Shown: in pieces, positions 1 to 14,048 of the stretch
Position numbering within the stretch: the first letter of the stretch is position 1
Layout: every line of letters begins with the position of its first letter
Origin: Gigantopelta aegis
Taxonomy: Eukaryota; Mollusca; Gastropoda; Neomphalida; Peltospiridae
NCBI RefSeq assembly: GCF_016097555.1
Contig: NC_054703.1
Span: 17,059,969 to 17,123,968 of the forward strand
Length of the DNA stretch: 64,000 bases
Reading direction: 5' to 3'
The notes under the pieces: model-generated
Database searches by the model: none
Told to the model about the DNA's origin: nothing
The model's input: only the letters and a program-made list of their open reading frames with translations
Program-made: the position numbers and the translations under genes

Positions 1-28
<28 letters not shown>
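1..28. repeat. (TC)n microsatellite at the window edge
   Basis: Uninterrupted TC dinucleotide run that continues off the left edge of the window. Confidence 0.95.
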
Positions 29-31
<3 letters not shown>

Positions 32-113
32 GGTAATATATATATATAAGTTGCTGCTTAAGACAGGTGGCCACTGAATACAGACTGCCACTGTTTTGTT
101 TTGTTTTCTTTTG

Positions 114-372
114 TAGTGGGATGTAGCCCTGTGGTAATGGGCTTGCCTGATGTGCAGTCGGTGTACAGTCTATCCCCATTGTGCTCGTCCTCTCTATAGC
201 CAGCACATTATAGGCCGTGCTATGTGTCTGTCTGTACATATAAAAGATCCCATGCTACTAATGAAAAACTCTAGCGGGTTTCCTCTCAAAATTATCAAAT
301 TTTGGACAGCCAATAGACGATGATTACTAAATCAATGTGCTCTAGTGGTGTCATTAAACAAAACAAACTTTT
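114..372 (+). mobile_element. tRNA-derived SINE, type A, near full length
   Basis: The head resembles a tRNA-type Pol III promoter (GATGTAGCCCTGTGGTAAT, then GTGTACAGTCTATCC). The conserved body includes CATATAAAAGATCCC. The tail reads AATCAATGTGCTCTAGTGG and then CATTAAACAAAACAAACTT. The same body and tail recur near 11.4, 13.6, 17.9, 25.9, 27.6, 28.7, 44.3 and 46.5 kb. I call this family type A. It is an old, diverged copy. Confidence 0.8.
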
Positions 373-1343
373 AACTTTCATCGGCAGTCCATATGATGTA
401 GCTAATGTCCATTGGACAGAACTTAGTTTAGTTGATAGAACAGTATCTTCCGTAGACTGAGATTGTTGTCTTCAGAGAGAACAAGCTCCAAAGAGTCTGC
501 ATTGTGCTGTTACTTGAACAACCTTCATGTTTGAAGACTTCAACTTCTTGGGTTGTTTGCATGGAATCAAACATCTTTAGTGGCTGTCTTGCAATGTGTG
601 AATGAAACTTCAAAGATTTGCAAACAAGCCTTTTCTGAATTAATGTTTCGAAGGCCAGGTCAGGTAATTTTTAAGCATGCTCATATACCACTGAGGTTTC
701 AAGCATGTCTGTCCAGGGGCAAATCTCTGGATAGCCAGAAGTTTCCCAACTGCTTGAGCCTTCAAGTTATGGTCTGCAACTTCAACTGTGGCTTGAAGTA
801 CAAAACAAACCTTTTTTCATATCAACTTCAAATGGATTGATAACATTTTGGAAAACACTTATCAGTCTCTGCAAATCTGTCATCAATGTTTGGTTGACCT
901 GCACAAATTAGAAAGGAAGATATGGCCTGGCCTTGGTGTGTAGTAATCCATAAAACGTTGATCACAGTGACTTAGTAATGGTATGTGAAACACTGCCATC
1001 ACAAGGGTGGATGATCCTATACCAGTTAATAAGAATGATAAGCCCTGGACATGGATTCACTTTAATAAGAAAAATAGGTCACAGTGACCTAGTAATGGTA
1101 TGCGATGAACCTCATCCTTAGTTTGAGGCTTGGTGGTCCTGCAGTACCCAAGACAAACACCCCTAACAGGCGGACGAACAGGCGGGGGACATAATGTCAA
1201 AGACGGACGTATTAAAACAATGATGTTCAAGTCAGTGTAATAGAAGGTGTGTTTTAGTTAAAGTAAAATTAGCATTAAGTTTCTAAATGAAATGGGCACT
1301 TTTAGAAATGTGTTTGTGCCCTCGCTAGGTATGCCTCTCTAAC
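373..1343. other. Non-coding stretch with one small repeat pair
   Basis: No gene is supported here. Two direct copies of a CACAGTGACxTAGTAATGGT motif (about 964 and 1081) resemble a dispersed repeat; a related CCATGACCTACTTTTAATGG stretch lies near 34.1 kb. On the minus strand this is sequence downstream of the TSP1 exon at 1344. Confidence 0.4.
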
Positions 1344-3175
<1,832 letters not shown>

Positions 3176-4335
3176 CTACAAATTTTAAATTATTATATAT
3201 ATATCACATATATTTTCTAGCATATCCAGTGTAATCAAAGTACACGTATGTGATATTTTTTAGATCACATACTTTCAGAATTTAATAACTTTGCAAATTA
3301 GATGTAAATTAATTAAGGTCACGGCACTACATTTATTGACATTTAAACAAACGTACTATGGTGACACTTCATAACTAACATATGCATTCATAGTTATCAA
3401 ACAAAAACATTTCAATAGCAACTATTTGGTTGTAATTTTTTAATTAAAATAAAGAGATCGTTTTTTAAACATACACTAGAAATCACCAGTAGCTATCATT
3501 CAATACCCTCAAAGAAAACGACAAAGGAATCCATAACACCAATATATTAGGTTTATTACATTTTTACATGATTTTGTATGCATATCCATGTATGTACAAT
3601 ATAGGACTCAACACAATTCCCTAACATTTTTCCAGATTGCATTACACCCAAATACAATTCCCTGTATTTTCCCTAAATCAGACAAAAAATGTCAAATTCT
3701 CTGAATTTTCCCTTCAGGGAATTTTTTAAAACCATTTTTCCTGTTTTCTCAGTCCCGTGGGAACCCCGTGTTGGTGACATTGCACTCAGTGTTTAAAAGC
3801 GATATATTAAATACAACTGTAAACAAAACATTATCCCATCATTCCTGACTTGCTGGAAGCAGGGACTCCATAAGTACTTGAGTACTTGAGTACTTGGGCA
3901 CGGGGCGAGTCGAGCAAGACTCGAGTACCCATGCAAGGAAGAGCACTCTCATTTAATTATATTTGTTTATGTTATTTTGCCATATTATGGTACGGTCTGG
4001 TTTGCAACTATTTTAGCCAAATCAAGCCAAGTTGTTTCCATCAGCATGTTATGGTTAGCCGCAGTGACAGAAACCGATCAGAAAATGTGATTGTCAAAAG
4101 TTGGTCGGAGCATGACATGTGCAACAAAGCCTGCCCACATTGTGTGCTACTTCTACTGATGAATGCCTCACTGATGAAGAACCAATACCACAAGCATTAA
4201 TCCAACTGTATATGATTGATCGCATGAAGTGACATCTAAATCTCTTATATCAATTACTGTACTTGATAGATTAGTGGCTCCAGGGGAGTTGCTAATGTTT
4301 ATAAAAGGTTCATGTGAATGTGAGTATTCATGTAG
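3176..4335. other. AT-rich non-coding stretch
   Basis: No exon, RNA or recognisable element was seen. There is a short tandem GAGTACTT motif near 3875-3895. On the minus strand this may be intron of the TSP1 gene. Confidence 0.35.
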
Positions 4336-4339
4336 AACA

Positions 4340-4425
4340 CCCCAGAGTCGGTCACTGGCGAAGTCAGAGGCTGAATCTGGGGTGGGCGTGCCTGAACCCT
4401 AGTGGATAGGGGCACGTAAAAAGAG
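4340..4425 (+). repeat. Dispersed repeat R1, copy 1
   Basis: This ~85-bp segment matches 12339-12421 closely (shared CACTGGCGAAGTCAGAGGCT, GTGGGCGTGCCTGAACC and GTGGATAGGGGCACGTAAA). It looks like a SINE or SINE-tail fragment of a family I cannot name. Confidence 0.6.
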
Positions 4426-4492
4426 TTGTCTGTCTGTCTGTAGAACACACACACACTCCCACCTGGATAATATTTGTTCTCCCATCCCTAGC

Positions 4493-4551
4493 CATGCAAG
4501 ACAGGCGTATTCCATGATGTCAGCCCATGCGGAATAAATCGGTCTTGCATG
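4493..4551. repeat. Short interrupted hairpin
   Basis: Outer arms CATGCAAGAC and GTCTTGCATG and inner arms TATTCC and GGAATA can pair with small internal loops. Confidence 0.5.
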
Positions 4552-4838
4552 ACTACGTAACTTCTATTGTTTGAGTTGATATTAACATTGGGTGACATCA
4601 CATAAACGGCAAAATAACGCAAGAAATGTTTTTCATATTTCATAAAAACAAGGAAACCTGCTGTCATGATGAAATTATACATGTACTATAATTTTCAGTT
4701 TATACTTTTCATAGAAACCATTTTTGGGTACGATCTTTTCAATGGTTATGATTATTTTATTGTAAGATAAAAAATACAAAATGTAGATTTTTCATGTTTT
4801 TTCCCAAAATGCTTGTTTTTTATCTACTGGATGTGAGG

Positions 4839-4970
4839 AAAATAATCCTCCATTATGTATCCATGTGGGACAGGGCTATTCCACCCTCGGGTACATAATA
4901 TGACAACAAATTATGTACCCTCGGGTGGAATAGCCCTGTCCCATATGGACACATAAGAAGGATTATTTTA
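4839..4970. repeat. Foldback palindrome, arms about 60 bp
   Basis: The left arm contains GGGACAGGGCTATTCCACCC followed by TCGGGTACATAAT. The right arm is its reverse complement with few mismatches, around a ~10-base loop (ATGACAACAA). The outer ends AAAATAATCCT and AGGATTATTTT also pair. It may be a foldback mobile element; no target duplication was established. Confidence 0.8.
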
Positions 4971-5235
4971 ACATATGAACTATTTTTAGAAAACATTACA
5001 TTACAGAGACCATTGTAAAAATTATTACTTATTACTGAGTCACTGTGAGGAAGGGGTGGTGGATGGGTGGGTGCGGTCGACATTTAAATAAATGTATGAT
5101 AAAACCGTAATTAAGGAGAGTGATAATTATACATACCACTGGGTACAAGTAATCCCTGCAAGATGAGAACCAGATGAGGACCCTTCATATCGGAAACAAC
5201 ACTTGTCTAAAATACAGCAATCAATAAACAAACAC

Positions 5236-5365
5236 AGATGGGTGGATAGATGGATGATGGATTGATGGATGGATACATGGGTGGATACATGGGTGGATAC
5301 ATGGATGGATACATGGATGGAGGGATGGATGGATGGAATGATGGATGGATGGATGGATGGAAAGA
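5236..5365. repeat. (ATGG/GGAT)n tetranucleotide array
   Basis: GGATGGAT-type repeats with interruptions. A smaller related block lies at 5668-5716. The H-P-S-I reading frames on the minus strand come from this array. Confidence 0.9.
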
Positions 5366-5716
5366 TGGAAACAGGCATGACAATGACACTTGATGAAATC
5401 AGCTGAAAGCTTTGCAAACTGTGCGCGAAGCGGACAGTACACGGGCTAAAGGCCGTGAGGGGGTAGGTCTAAAGCGTGAAGTAACCCAACACAGCACGAA
5501 AGCAGATTAGAAATATTGAGAAAAATGTATTTAGACCATCTGAGTGACAAAATAAAGGTACTTACACCCCCCAAAAAAAACCTCCTTGGATTTGGACGAT
5601 TCACAGAAACGACCTAAATGGCTTTTAAATCCACGGATTTCCGCGGAAGATTGTTATGCCTGTGAAAATATGGATGGATGGATACATGAATGGATGGATG
5701 GATGGATGGATGGACT

Positions 5717-6300
5717 GGTAAGTAATCAGTTAAACAGTAAGTTAATACATGTACACGGACAGTTGGATAGACAGACAGATAAATGGCTTGGTGGGTGGAT
5801 GGATAGAAATGTACTTATATTGAATTTATATTCACTAAAATTATGCTGATCATAATTAATAATTTATGCTGCAATTCAAAATACTCAGTTAACTTGCAGT
5901 TTTAAATTCTAAGTTTGTAAATGATATTAACACATGGCTATCAAAATGTGTTATAGTCTGTTATAATAAAGTGCACAACTCACCTGTTTACTGACATCTC
6001 TTTTAATTTCAAGAGTAAACACCACTTTGTACATCAATGAGAACCCAAACAAGTAAATAGTAAATTAGATTAGTATCATTAAATATATATTTACAAAGTA
6101 TTTACTTGTGAGTTTAATATGAAAGACATAATCGATGAAAATCAGTTTTATTCTATTTCCGACACTACTTTTTTCTCTTTTTTTTTTAGCTTATAACACC
6201 TATCTCAGTTGCCACACATGTACGGTACTAAGAGACCATATTTCAAAGCTTTGTTTATGTTAAATTGATTGTTCTGCCACAAGGCAAAGTCTTAACAGTA
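5717..6300. other. Non-coding stretch, nothing recognised
   Basis: AT-rich, with no exon or element seen. Confidence 0.35.
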
Positions 6301-6556
6301 ATAACCGGCCTCAGTGGTGTCGTGGTTAAACCATCGGACATCAGGCTGGTAGGTACAGGGTTCGCAGCCCAGTACCGGCTCCCAGCCAAAGCATGTTTTA
6401 ACGACTCATTGGGTAGGTGCGAGACCACTACACCCTCTTCTCTCTCTTATTAACCACTAACAGCTAACCCACTGTCCTGGACCCAGATAGCTTAGGTGTG
6501 TGCCCAGGACAGCGTACTTGAACCTTAATTGGTAATAAGTTCAAACGGAATGAATG
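6301..6556 (+). mobile_element. tRNA-derived SINE, type B, near full length
   Basis: The tRNA-like head reads ACCGGCCTCAGTGGTGTCGT, then GTGGTTAAACCATCGG (A-box region) and GGGTTCGCAGCC (B box). The body includes CACTGTCCTGGACCCAGATA and the tail is GAATGAATGAAT. AGTAAT precedes the element and recurs after the tail, a possible short target duplication. The same family is inverted at 6826-7085. Confidence 0.8.
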
Positions 6557-6825
6557 AATTAGTAATGCATGTATTTATTTGTACGGGTGTTTCAAAGCAT
6601 GGACCACTGTATTTGTGTTCTAATTTATGAGTTCTGTTCACCTGATAGAGGTTTAAAAACGCAACCTTTTACCATACAGTTTGTGCGTTCTTTCCTTCAA
6701 GCAGACTGTCTTCACTTAAGCGTTAGACAAATAGTGGCCACAGACAGTCGTAGCTGTTTTCAATAGACCATACAAACTATACATATTAAAGATATGATGC
6801 AGCTGCAACAACAAGTTCATTCACT

Positions 6826-7085
6826 TTATTTCAACTTATTTTCGTGCTTAAGTCCAATTAAGGTTCAAGCACGCTGTCTGGGCACACACCTCAGCTATCT
6901 GGGCTGTCTGTTCAGGACAGTGGGTTAGTTGTTAGTGGTTAGTGAGAGAGAAGAGGATGTAGTGGTCTTACACCTACCTATTGTGTCATTAAAATTCGCT
7001 TTGGGTTTGAGCTGGTACCAGGCTACGAACCCTGTACCTACCTGCCTGCAGTCCAATGGCATAACCACTGCGCCAACGAGTTTGA
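6826..7085 (-). mobile_element. tRNA-derived SINE, type B, minus strand
   Basis: Reverse-complement copy of the 6301-6556 SINE. It runs from its tail (TTTATTTCAACTTATTTTCG) through CAGGACAGTGGGTTAG to the head (ATGGCATAACCACTGCGCC). AGTTCAT flanks both ends and is a candidate target duplication. Confidence 0.8.
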
Positions 7086-7514
7086 ACAGTTCATGAGGAA
7101 TTTTAAAAGTGTCAGTTTGTTGTACATAATGCAAAACAAAAGCCTGAAAACAAAGAACAATAGTCCATGCTTGTCCGTCATGGCCATGGACTAAGCCCAC
7201 GAGCATGTGAACGAACGCATCAAAGATTTTAATATTATTGGAATTACACATAATCCCTCCACTTTGATTAAATGATTTACAGCTGGAAACTACACATTGA
7301 ACCCCACCCTAAAACTTACACCCCCCCCCCCCCCCCAATAAAAACAAAACAGAAAAACAAAACAAAAACAAATCAATCTACCCAACACCATGACCATGGT
7401 CCTGGGAAGCTTGGTTTCAACTCTGCTAAACAAGCGAGTCCAGTATCAGACTTCTCAAAGAACAACTTGACTCTCTTTCATAAGACATCACATTCAAATT
7501 TCCTGTATTAATAG

Positions 7515-7826
7515 CAGGGTTTCCGCCAGAAAAAAAAATGATGGGGAGGATCGTACCGACGGAGGAGGCAAAGCCCCTGACCGCGCGCAATAGGTGCATC
7601 GTGAGCGGGGGATCTGGGGGCAAAACATGCAAAACAGCTAGATAAATAGCATTTGCTAATTAACATATTCTCTCTACCTAGCATTTTCTTAGAAAATGTT
7701 ATGCTAAGAGCTAAAAATTACCTTACAAAACCCCACTGCTCTGCAGATTGATGGGTGGGATATCCCCCCCCTTGTCAAAATCATGGGGGGTAAATCCCCC
7801 CCCCCCCCCCCCCGTATGAAACCCTG
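7515..7826. mobile_element. Small non-autonomous DNA transposon (MITE), ends CAGGGTTTC
   Basis: It starts CAGGGTTTC and ends GAAACCCTG, a perfect 9-bp inverted pair, flanked by AATAG on both sides. It contains G-rich sequence and two C runs and has no coding capacity. CAGGG ends are common in hAT-type elements, but the 5-bp flank does not match the 8 bp expected of hAT, so the superfamily is open. Confidence 0.55.
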
Positions 7827-9464
7827 AATAGCTTACTTAATGGGGTTACACTTTCGATTACTATAGTCCGTCACATCATTCTATAAAAATGTTTTAGTTT
7901 TTTTTTGTAAATAATTTCAGTTCGGTTTGACATAAGAAGAAACGTTAAAGTGTTTTGGAAATTAAAAAACCCAAAAATAAACAAACAAAAACAAAAGAAA
8001 AAACCAAAAAAAACACAACTATTTTTGTATAGCCTACAATATACAAATCAATCGGCTCATAGGCCTAAATAAATAATTTGTTGTAAATTTCATAGTATGA
8101 AAAAAGGCGTCGGATTCGTTTTACATTCAGATTGTTTATTTTTCACGTGAACTCTTTGGTACATCTGATTTAATGTAGACGTTTTCCCGTATGAATCGCG
8201 CTTTTGTCATTATTACCCTATCAACATATTATTTTTAATGCTTTTCATTTCAACATTAAGAGTAAAGGTCATACATTTTATTTTTAAAAAGATAGAAAAG
8301 CACAACACAAAACTACCTCGCATTCAAAACACCGCTTTTCTAGCTCTGGACAAATAGCCATCGTATTAAATTCGACTTTTTGTCTAGTGAGAGAAGACTG
8401 TGCCTTGATTTTAAATTATGGTTAGGTACGGCCCTAAACATGAATACAACATGACATTGCATCCAAAGAAGCTGCGTTCAACATATTGCATGATACAAAA
8501 CTTGTCGAGGTAGACAAAAAAAAACCGAATAATTTTTCATAAAATGTTAACCTACGTCTATAAATAGTTTCGTTATAAAACTATCGTATTGTTACATAGT
8601 TCTCGTTTGAGCTTCACAAAACAGTGGACAGTGCAAAATAAACTACATAAACACTAACCGGAAAATGGTAAAGTGCGTTTTCAATCGCCCACGCTGGCCA
8701 ACTACGTCATAGACACGTGATCTTCGATGGAAGTCTATTAGCACCGGTGTCGTGTATTTCCAGGTTGCTTGTCTGGGTCTTTCCTAACGCCTGTGAAACT
8801 AGTGTGTTCTCAGTAACATATTGTACGTTTATGTCAGGGAGAGATTTTTTTTTTTTTTTTAAAGTTTATTTTGTTTTTAAAAAAACCAACCCAAAAACCC
8901 CTCTTGGGAAAGCGCAGATACGCAGTTCAAGTCGATTTATTATCTTAGCTGTAACTGCCTGCATTGTCGCCGTGACTGAGCGTTTATATATATATATATA
9001 TATATTAGTAAAAAAAAGTAAAAATTAAAGTGCGCTATAAAATACACCCACCCAACCCTGTGTAACGCTACATAACGTTTGCATATAAAACTGACTAAAA
9101 ATTTAAAAAAAAAAAAAAAAAATCAAGCGTTTATATATTTATATCATTGATCGCTTCACTATAGCCCCATAAAATGAATATAATTTTAAATAATAATAAT
9201 AAGATAACCGGTAAACATCTTGATAACTGCAAGTGACCGATCGTTGCTATACTTGATCACAACTTAGAACCACAAACTATACAGTTCCGTTCATACACTG
9301 TGTATACGTGTTTAAAACCACAAATGATTCGTTTGCAGAGTAGTGTAAATTCAACCACATTTTTCAACGTAATATTTATTTTTAATAAATTATTTGAATG
9401 AAAAATAAAACAACAACAAAAAACAAACAAATAAACAAAATTTATTAAAGTTAATACAAATAAA
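7827..9464. other. AT-rich non-coding stretch
   Basis: No gene is supported. Homopolymer A/T tracts lie near 7900, 8850 and 9105, with a short (TA)n at about 8985-9006. Confidence 0.35.
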
Positions 9465-10136
9465 TAGTCAAACCTGTCTTAGCGGCCACCTGTACTCAGC
9501 GGTTACCTGCCTTAAGCGGACACTTTTTCTCCCAAAAGATTTATAATGTAAATGCACCTGTAATAAGCGGTGACCTGTCTAACGCGGCCAGCGGCCGCCT
9601 AAATCGGATCCCAAATCGCTAAAATACGTGTATTAAGTGGCCACAGTAAAATTTTACTATTATATAAAAACGGTATTTTAACAACAGCGATAAGGTGCAG
9701 CAAATAACCGATCTTCACACCTTCAGGAATACTAATACCCATTCAGTCCCGACATCTCTATTGCGTATCAATTAAAAAAGTATGATTCTGGCATGCATCT
9801 AATTGCCTCTGGGCAGGCTACGCTTGACATTTGTAGATTCACTTACTATGATAATACACCGCATGAAGTAGGAATTAAATAATTAAATGGAAAAAGAAAA
9901 CAAACGTGTTGAGAACGGTTAATTTAATACATTCCAGTTGCATTATTTCTGAAAGAGACGACATGTCAAAACTGTGAAGCACGCATCCGTTGATTAGCAG
10001 TACAGACGGTAAAACAAGAAACAACAACAAATGTTTTAAAGACCATATAATATGTAGCAATCTGTACTCAGCGGTCACCTGTCTTTAACGGCCAATTTTA
10101 TCTACTCCCTTGTGTGACCGCTTAAGACAGCTTTGA

Positions 10137-10139
<3 letters not shown>
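9465..10139. mobile_element. Non-autonomous DNA transposon with AGTCAAA termini
   Basis: The left end reads TAGTCAAACCTGTCTTAGCG and the right end, reverse-complemented, reads CAGTCAAAGCTGTCTTAAGC, so the termini are imperfect inverted repeats. Further subterminal copies of GCGGxxACCTGTxTTA occur in both arms (about 9480-9600 and 10070-10130). TA lies at both borders, consistent with a TA target. The interior is AT-rich and non-coding. Confidence 0.65.

Positions 10140-10202
<63 letters not shown>
10140..10202. repeat. (TA)n(CA)n microsatellite
   Basis: About 25 TA units followed by ACACACACAC. It directly abuts the right end of the MITE at 9465-10139. Confidence 0.9.
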
Positions 10203-10757
10203 GTAATAAAAAAATCAATAATATACGTAAAATTACAGAAATAAATATTAAATTTTCAAATGATAAAAAAAAAAGGAAATTTAAAATATTAAATATATTG
10301 GGGGGGGGGGGTTACATGTAAGTAGAAATATAACTGCTTTTTCATGCACATTTACATGAAATAAGAAATGATAGTGTTATTGTGTTGCACTATTTCTAAT
10401 GTTTTAATCTAAATAATTTAATTTGAGTATACAAAATGCATAACCTGATAGGAATTCTGATTTCACTAAGTCTGTATTAACATAAATGTATTTGAGATTA
10501 CACGTTATTTTCCTACGAATTAGGTCGGCGAGTGATATACGTCACGCTCACGTCACGCCAATATTACACTAGTTAAATAGTGAGTGTTTGTTATGACATG
10601 AGTAATATCTTACACTGGTATATAATAAATATAAATATGCCACTTTTCAGTACTTATATTAAGAAAAGTTAATTATTTTAACCATGGTTCATACACTTAT
10701 TTACCAATAAAAGTCATGACTTTCCATGATTTCCACTGATAATGAAATTAACAGCAA

Positions 10758-11020
10758 TTGAAAACTGCTTTAGACATTACTTTTTCTCTCTCCAAAGGCT
10801 GCAAAAGTAAATTAAATAAACAAAATCATTTTGGGCATCCTATAGAAGATACAGATCATTTCATTCTCTACTGTCTCCTGTACAATGAACAAAGAAACAA
10901 TTTCATGTCCAACTATTTACATCTGAATTATAAAATGATCTTATTTGGAAAATTCTGAATTTAGTGGGGAAAAAAAATGAAGAAATGGTTAAAATTACTT
11001 TACAATACATAACTGCTAAA
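10758..11020 (+). pseudogene. Remnant of a LINE reverse transcriptase C-terminus
   Basis: The frame from 10758 carries E-D-T-D-H-F-I-L-Y-C-L-L-Y, followed by N-E-Q-R. This resembles the His/Cys motif (E-x-x-x-H-F-L-L-x-C-P-L-Y-x-x-x-R) after the reverse transcriptase of CR1/jockey-like LINEs. The frame stops at 10956 and similar-looking sequence (E-E-M-V-K-I-T-L-Q-Y-I) resumes in another frame just after, consistent with a frameshifted, 5'-truncated copy. The assignment rests on a short motif only. Confidence 0.45.
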
Positions 11021-11344
11021 GTTAACACTAATTTTATGCTAGAAATTGCCCAATGTAAACGTTCTGCAGTTTTCTACTCACTACACACAAACCCTTTTCT
11101 CTACCTCTTCTCTTTTTTCTTCCTCTTAGTTCAAGTCTACTATGCAAGTCTGTGGTATGTAAACATGTATCCGCATGTAAAATGTAGAGAGTACTTAATA
11201 CAGGCTAAGCCTGTGAACCAATCCCATCTGTTAATATATAAAGGGAAATAAATATTTTGTAAACCAGTTGAATTACTGACATACGGTGACACCGTGCCAT
11301 CCGCATTATTGTGAAACAACAGTGCCTGCTAGTTAATATTAATT

Positions 11345-11485
11345 CATTGCGTTTGCTGCATTAGGAAAAATGTGACGGATTTCCTCTGATGACTACGAGC
11401 CAGAATTACCAAATGTTTGACATCCAATAGCCAATTATTAATTTATCAATGTGCTTCAGTGGTGTCATTAAACAAAACGAACATT
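11345..11485 (+). mobile_element. SINE type A, 3' part only
   Basis: Contains GACATCCAATAGCC, ATCAATGTGCTTCAGTGG and CATTAAACAAAACGAAC. It is 5'-truncated and followed by a compound microsatellite. Confidence 0.75.
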
Positions 11486-11493
11486 TATCTCTC

Positions 11494-11511
11494 CCTCCCT
11501 CCCTCCACAGA

Positions 11512-11593
<82 letters not shown>

Positions 11594-11628
11594 CACACAA
11601 ACACACACACACACACACACACAACACA

Positions 11629-11666
<38 letters not shown>

Positions 11667-11742
11667 GTGTGTCACACACACACACACACACACGCACACT
11701 CCCTCTCTCTCTCAAACACACACACACACACACAAGATACAC
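11494..11742. repeat. Compound (TC)n/(TG)n/(CA)n microsatellite
   Basis: Successive TC, TG, CA, TC, CA, TC and CA tracts. They create reading frames on both strands that are not genes. Confidence 0.95.
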
Positions 11743-12338
11743 ATATTCCATTCCTCTTTTCCATTCTATGAACGACGTACATAAATATATAAAATACGCA
11801 AAGGAGATCGATATATATGTACTAGTATATATAGAAAATAATATGTCTACATTATTAATACGTGGTCCACTACTGGACGCCACCGACTTCATCGGCTCGC
11901 CGTAGCCCCCAACCTCCTAACAACCTTTACCTCCGTGAGTACTAACCTCTTTTATTGGGCTAGTTAGACTTTAAATGTTTTGGAATCCAGTTCAAAATTT
12001 TTATGTTTATTTTTTTATAAATAGTCTAACGCATTTTGTTTTGGCGCCCGTTCAATTGCTCAAAATCACCTTAAAACTTTTCGGCCGAGCAGTCTTAACC
12101 ATTTTTGGCTAAAATTTTAGAGTCCAGACATGTATCGGTATGCAGTACTCTTTGTAAACTTAGGTAAAAAACAGGCTTCACCGAGGAATCGAAATTCAGC
12201 CAATCAGAACACGGCTCCCACTCGGTGTTACTTCTTGTTTATGAAGTGTCTGCTAGTCGGTCCGCGCTTACTAAATGGCTTTTTTCCAAATTCCGCCCAC
12301 TTCAAACTTACCCCCCCCCCCCCCCCTGCTCCGGAGTC
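11743..12338. other. Non-coding stretch, nothing recognised
   Basis: No exon, RNA or element identified. It ends in a poly-C run near 12311. Confidence 0.3.
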
Positions 12339-12421
12339 AGTCACTGGCGAAGTCAGAGGCTAATTCCGCAGTGGGCGTGCCTGAACCTTCGTGGATAGGG
12401 GCACGTAAATATAGTTACCCA
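12339..12421 (+). repeat. Dispersed repeat R1, copy 2
   Basis: Matches 4340-4425 (CACTGGCGAAGTCAGAGGCT, GTGGGCGTGCCTGAACC). Both copies are preceded by a GAGTC(A/G)GT stretch. Confidence 0.6.
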
Positions 12422-12528
12422 TACACAATACGTGGTCCTCTGGGAACAAGAAGTTGCACACAGAATGTTACCAAATTAGGTCTGTTCAAAGTGAGCATGA
12501 TACACTGACCATTTGGTTTTCTTACTCA

Positions 12529-12690
12529 GGCCCGTAGCCAGGATTTTGAGAGGGGACGGGGGTCGTCTAGGCTTATGGTGAGGCATAAAGTGTCTCACAC
12601 GAGGGCGCGAAGCGTTGACGAATATTTAAAAAAAAAAATCACTGGTGGGGAGAGGGGTCGACCGAGCCCCCCGACACCCCATTGACACCC
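12529..12690. repeat. Probable dispersed G-rich repeat
   Basis: GGCCCGTAGCCAGGATTTT followed by G-rich sequence and GCGCGAAGCG. By memory this resembles interspersed repeats common in marine invertebrate genomes. There is no second copy in the window. Confidence 0.3.
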
Positions 12691-13500
12691 CCTGTTACTA
12701 AAATAAATAAATTTTTAACATAATATTTAACTGGACCCTTTGTATTTTACATTTATATATAAAGTATTTAGCTAATAATAACAGGTCGAAATAGTCACTG
12801 TTTTAATATTATCTTTACATCCAAATATCACTGTCTCAAGTGAAAGCTTTAAATTACATACGATATATGCTTACATGATTTTAATAACCAATATATATAT
12901 ATAATCATTCCAGAAGTTCTGAACATTTTTACATCCCAAAATAACTGAACCACAGATGCTTTTCCTCCATGACAAAAAGTACATGTTTCACATTCAATTA
13001 TTTTTAATTTATATGCAAAATTAGTATAGTTGATATTCTATGAACATAGACGTACAGGCTCCCATTTTGTGTGTGTGTGTGGGGGGGGGGGGGGGGGGGG
13101 GGGCGGCGGCAGGCTTGTCACAAACGTTTTGCCCGAATTAAACGAAAAGGGCCGAATGTGGATAACAACATTTATTCATTTTAGCATTTCTATGCCCCCC
13201 CCCCACCCCCAAACAAATTACTACACATTTGTCTATGGATTACAACTCATTTTGAGGGTAGAATGATGAAAATACATAGTAAAATTGTCTCAGGTTAGCT
13301 AATTTTTCACGAATATCTCTCCACTTTTGCACGAATTTGAGGTTTTGCTCCAGAACTATGCCCCCACCCCGTCTTGTACTCTTAATTATATCTGTAGAGT
13401 ATCATGTATTGGAATCATCTAAGTTTTATTTCTTGCGTGGTTACAGATGGTTTTAAATACGAGACAAAAGTAAATACGGAGATCAGGAAGAAAAAAGGAA
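12691..13500. other. Non-coding stretch with a (GT)n/poly-G tract
   Basis: No gene is supported. GTGTGTGTGTG followed by a poly-G run lies at about 13070-13103. Confidence 0.35.
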
Positions 13501-13725
13501 AGGAAAGAAGTTGTTTAACGACATCACTAGAGCACTTTTAATTATTAATCATCAGCTATTGGATGTCAAACATTTAATTTTAACACATAGGCTATGTACA
13601 GTAGTTTTAGAGAGGAAATCCGCAACATTTTTCGATTATTAGCAAGCGATCTTTTATATGCACAATCCCACAAACAGGATAGCACACCAGTTGTGGCGCA
13701 CTGGCTATGTCCCGCCCCGGAAAGT
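13501..13725 (-). mobile_element. SINE type A, minus strand
   Basis: Reverse-complement copy: GTTGTTTAACGACATCACTA (tail), ATTGGATGTCAAACATTTAA, GATCTTTTATATGCACAATC and GTTGTGGCGCACTGGC, ending near the tRNA-like head. It lies about 230 bp upstream of the RFK start codon. Confidence 0.8.
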
Positions 13726-13960
13726 TAGATAATGGATTGGATTGGATAACATATTAACGTGCCTATATCCAAGTACTTAGATAATTATAATAAACTCTCA
13801 CCCTTAAAAATGAATTGTTTGGTGAGACCCTAAACAATGTCCTCGATTATACAACTACCCAAGATAGGTTCCCTGAACTTATTGATTACAACTGTTTTAT
13901 AGAAACTAAATCAGACGCATGTTCCACAGGCAAAACATTTGTTTTTGGCGAATGTTCGCA

Positions 13961-14048
13961 ATGTCTTCTTCACATTTGCCATATTTTGCGGAGGGAACCG
14001 TTATTAAAGGATTTGGTAGAGGAAGCAAAGATCTTGGAATTCCAACTG
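13961..14048 (+). CDS. RFK: RFK exon 1 (coding part)
   Basis: Codes M1 to T29 plus one base of A30. The donor ACTG|GTATTAAT is weak, with ATTA in place of the usual AAGT or GAGT. A 19-bp duplication starting on the last exon base supplies a second identical GTATTAAT 19 nt downstream. Using it would shift the frame. Confidence 0.9.

Noticed and set aside
11417-11905. 162-codon frame rich in Ser-Leu and His-Thr
   Set aside because: Product of the compound TC/TG/CA microsatellite.
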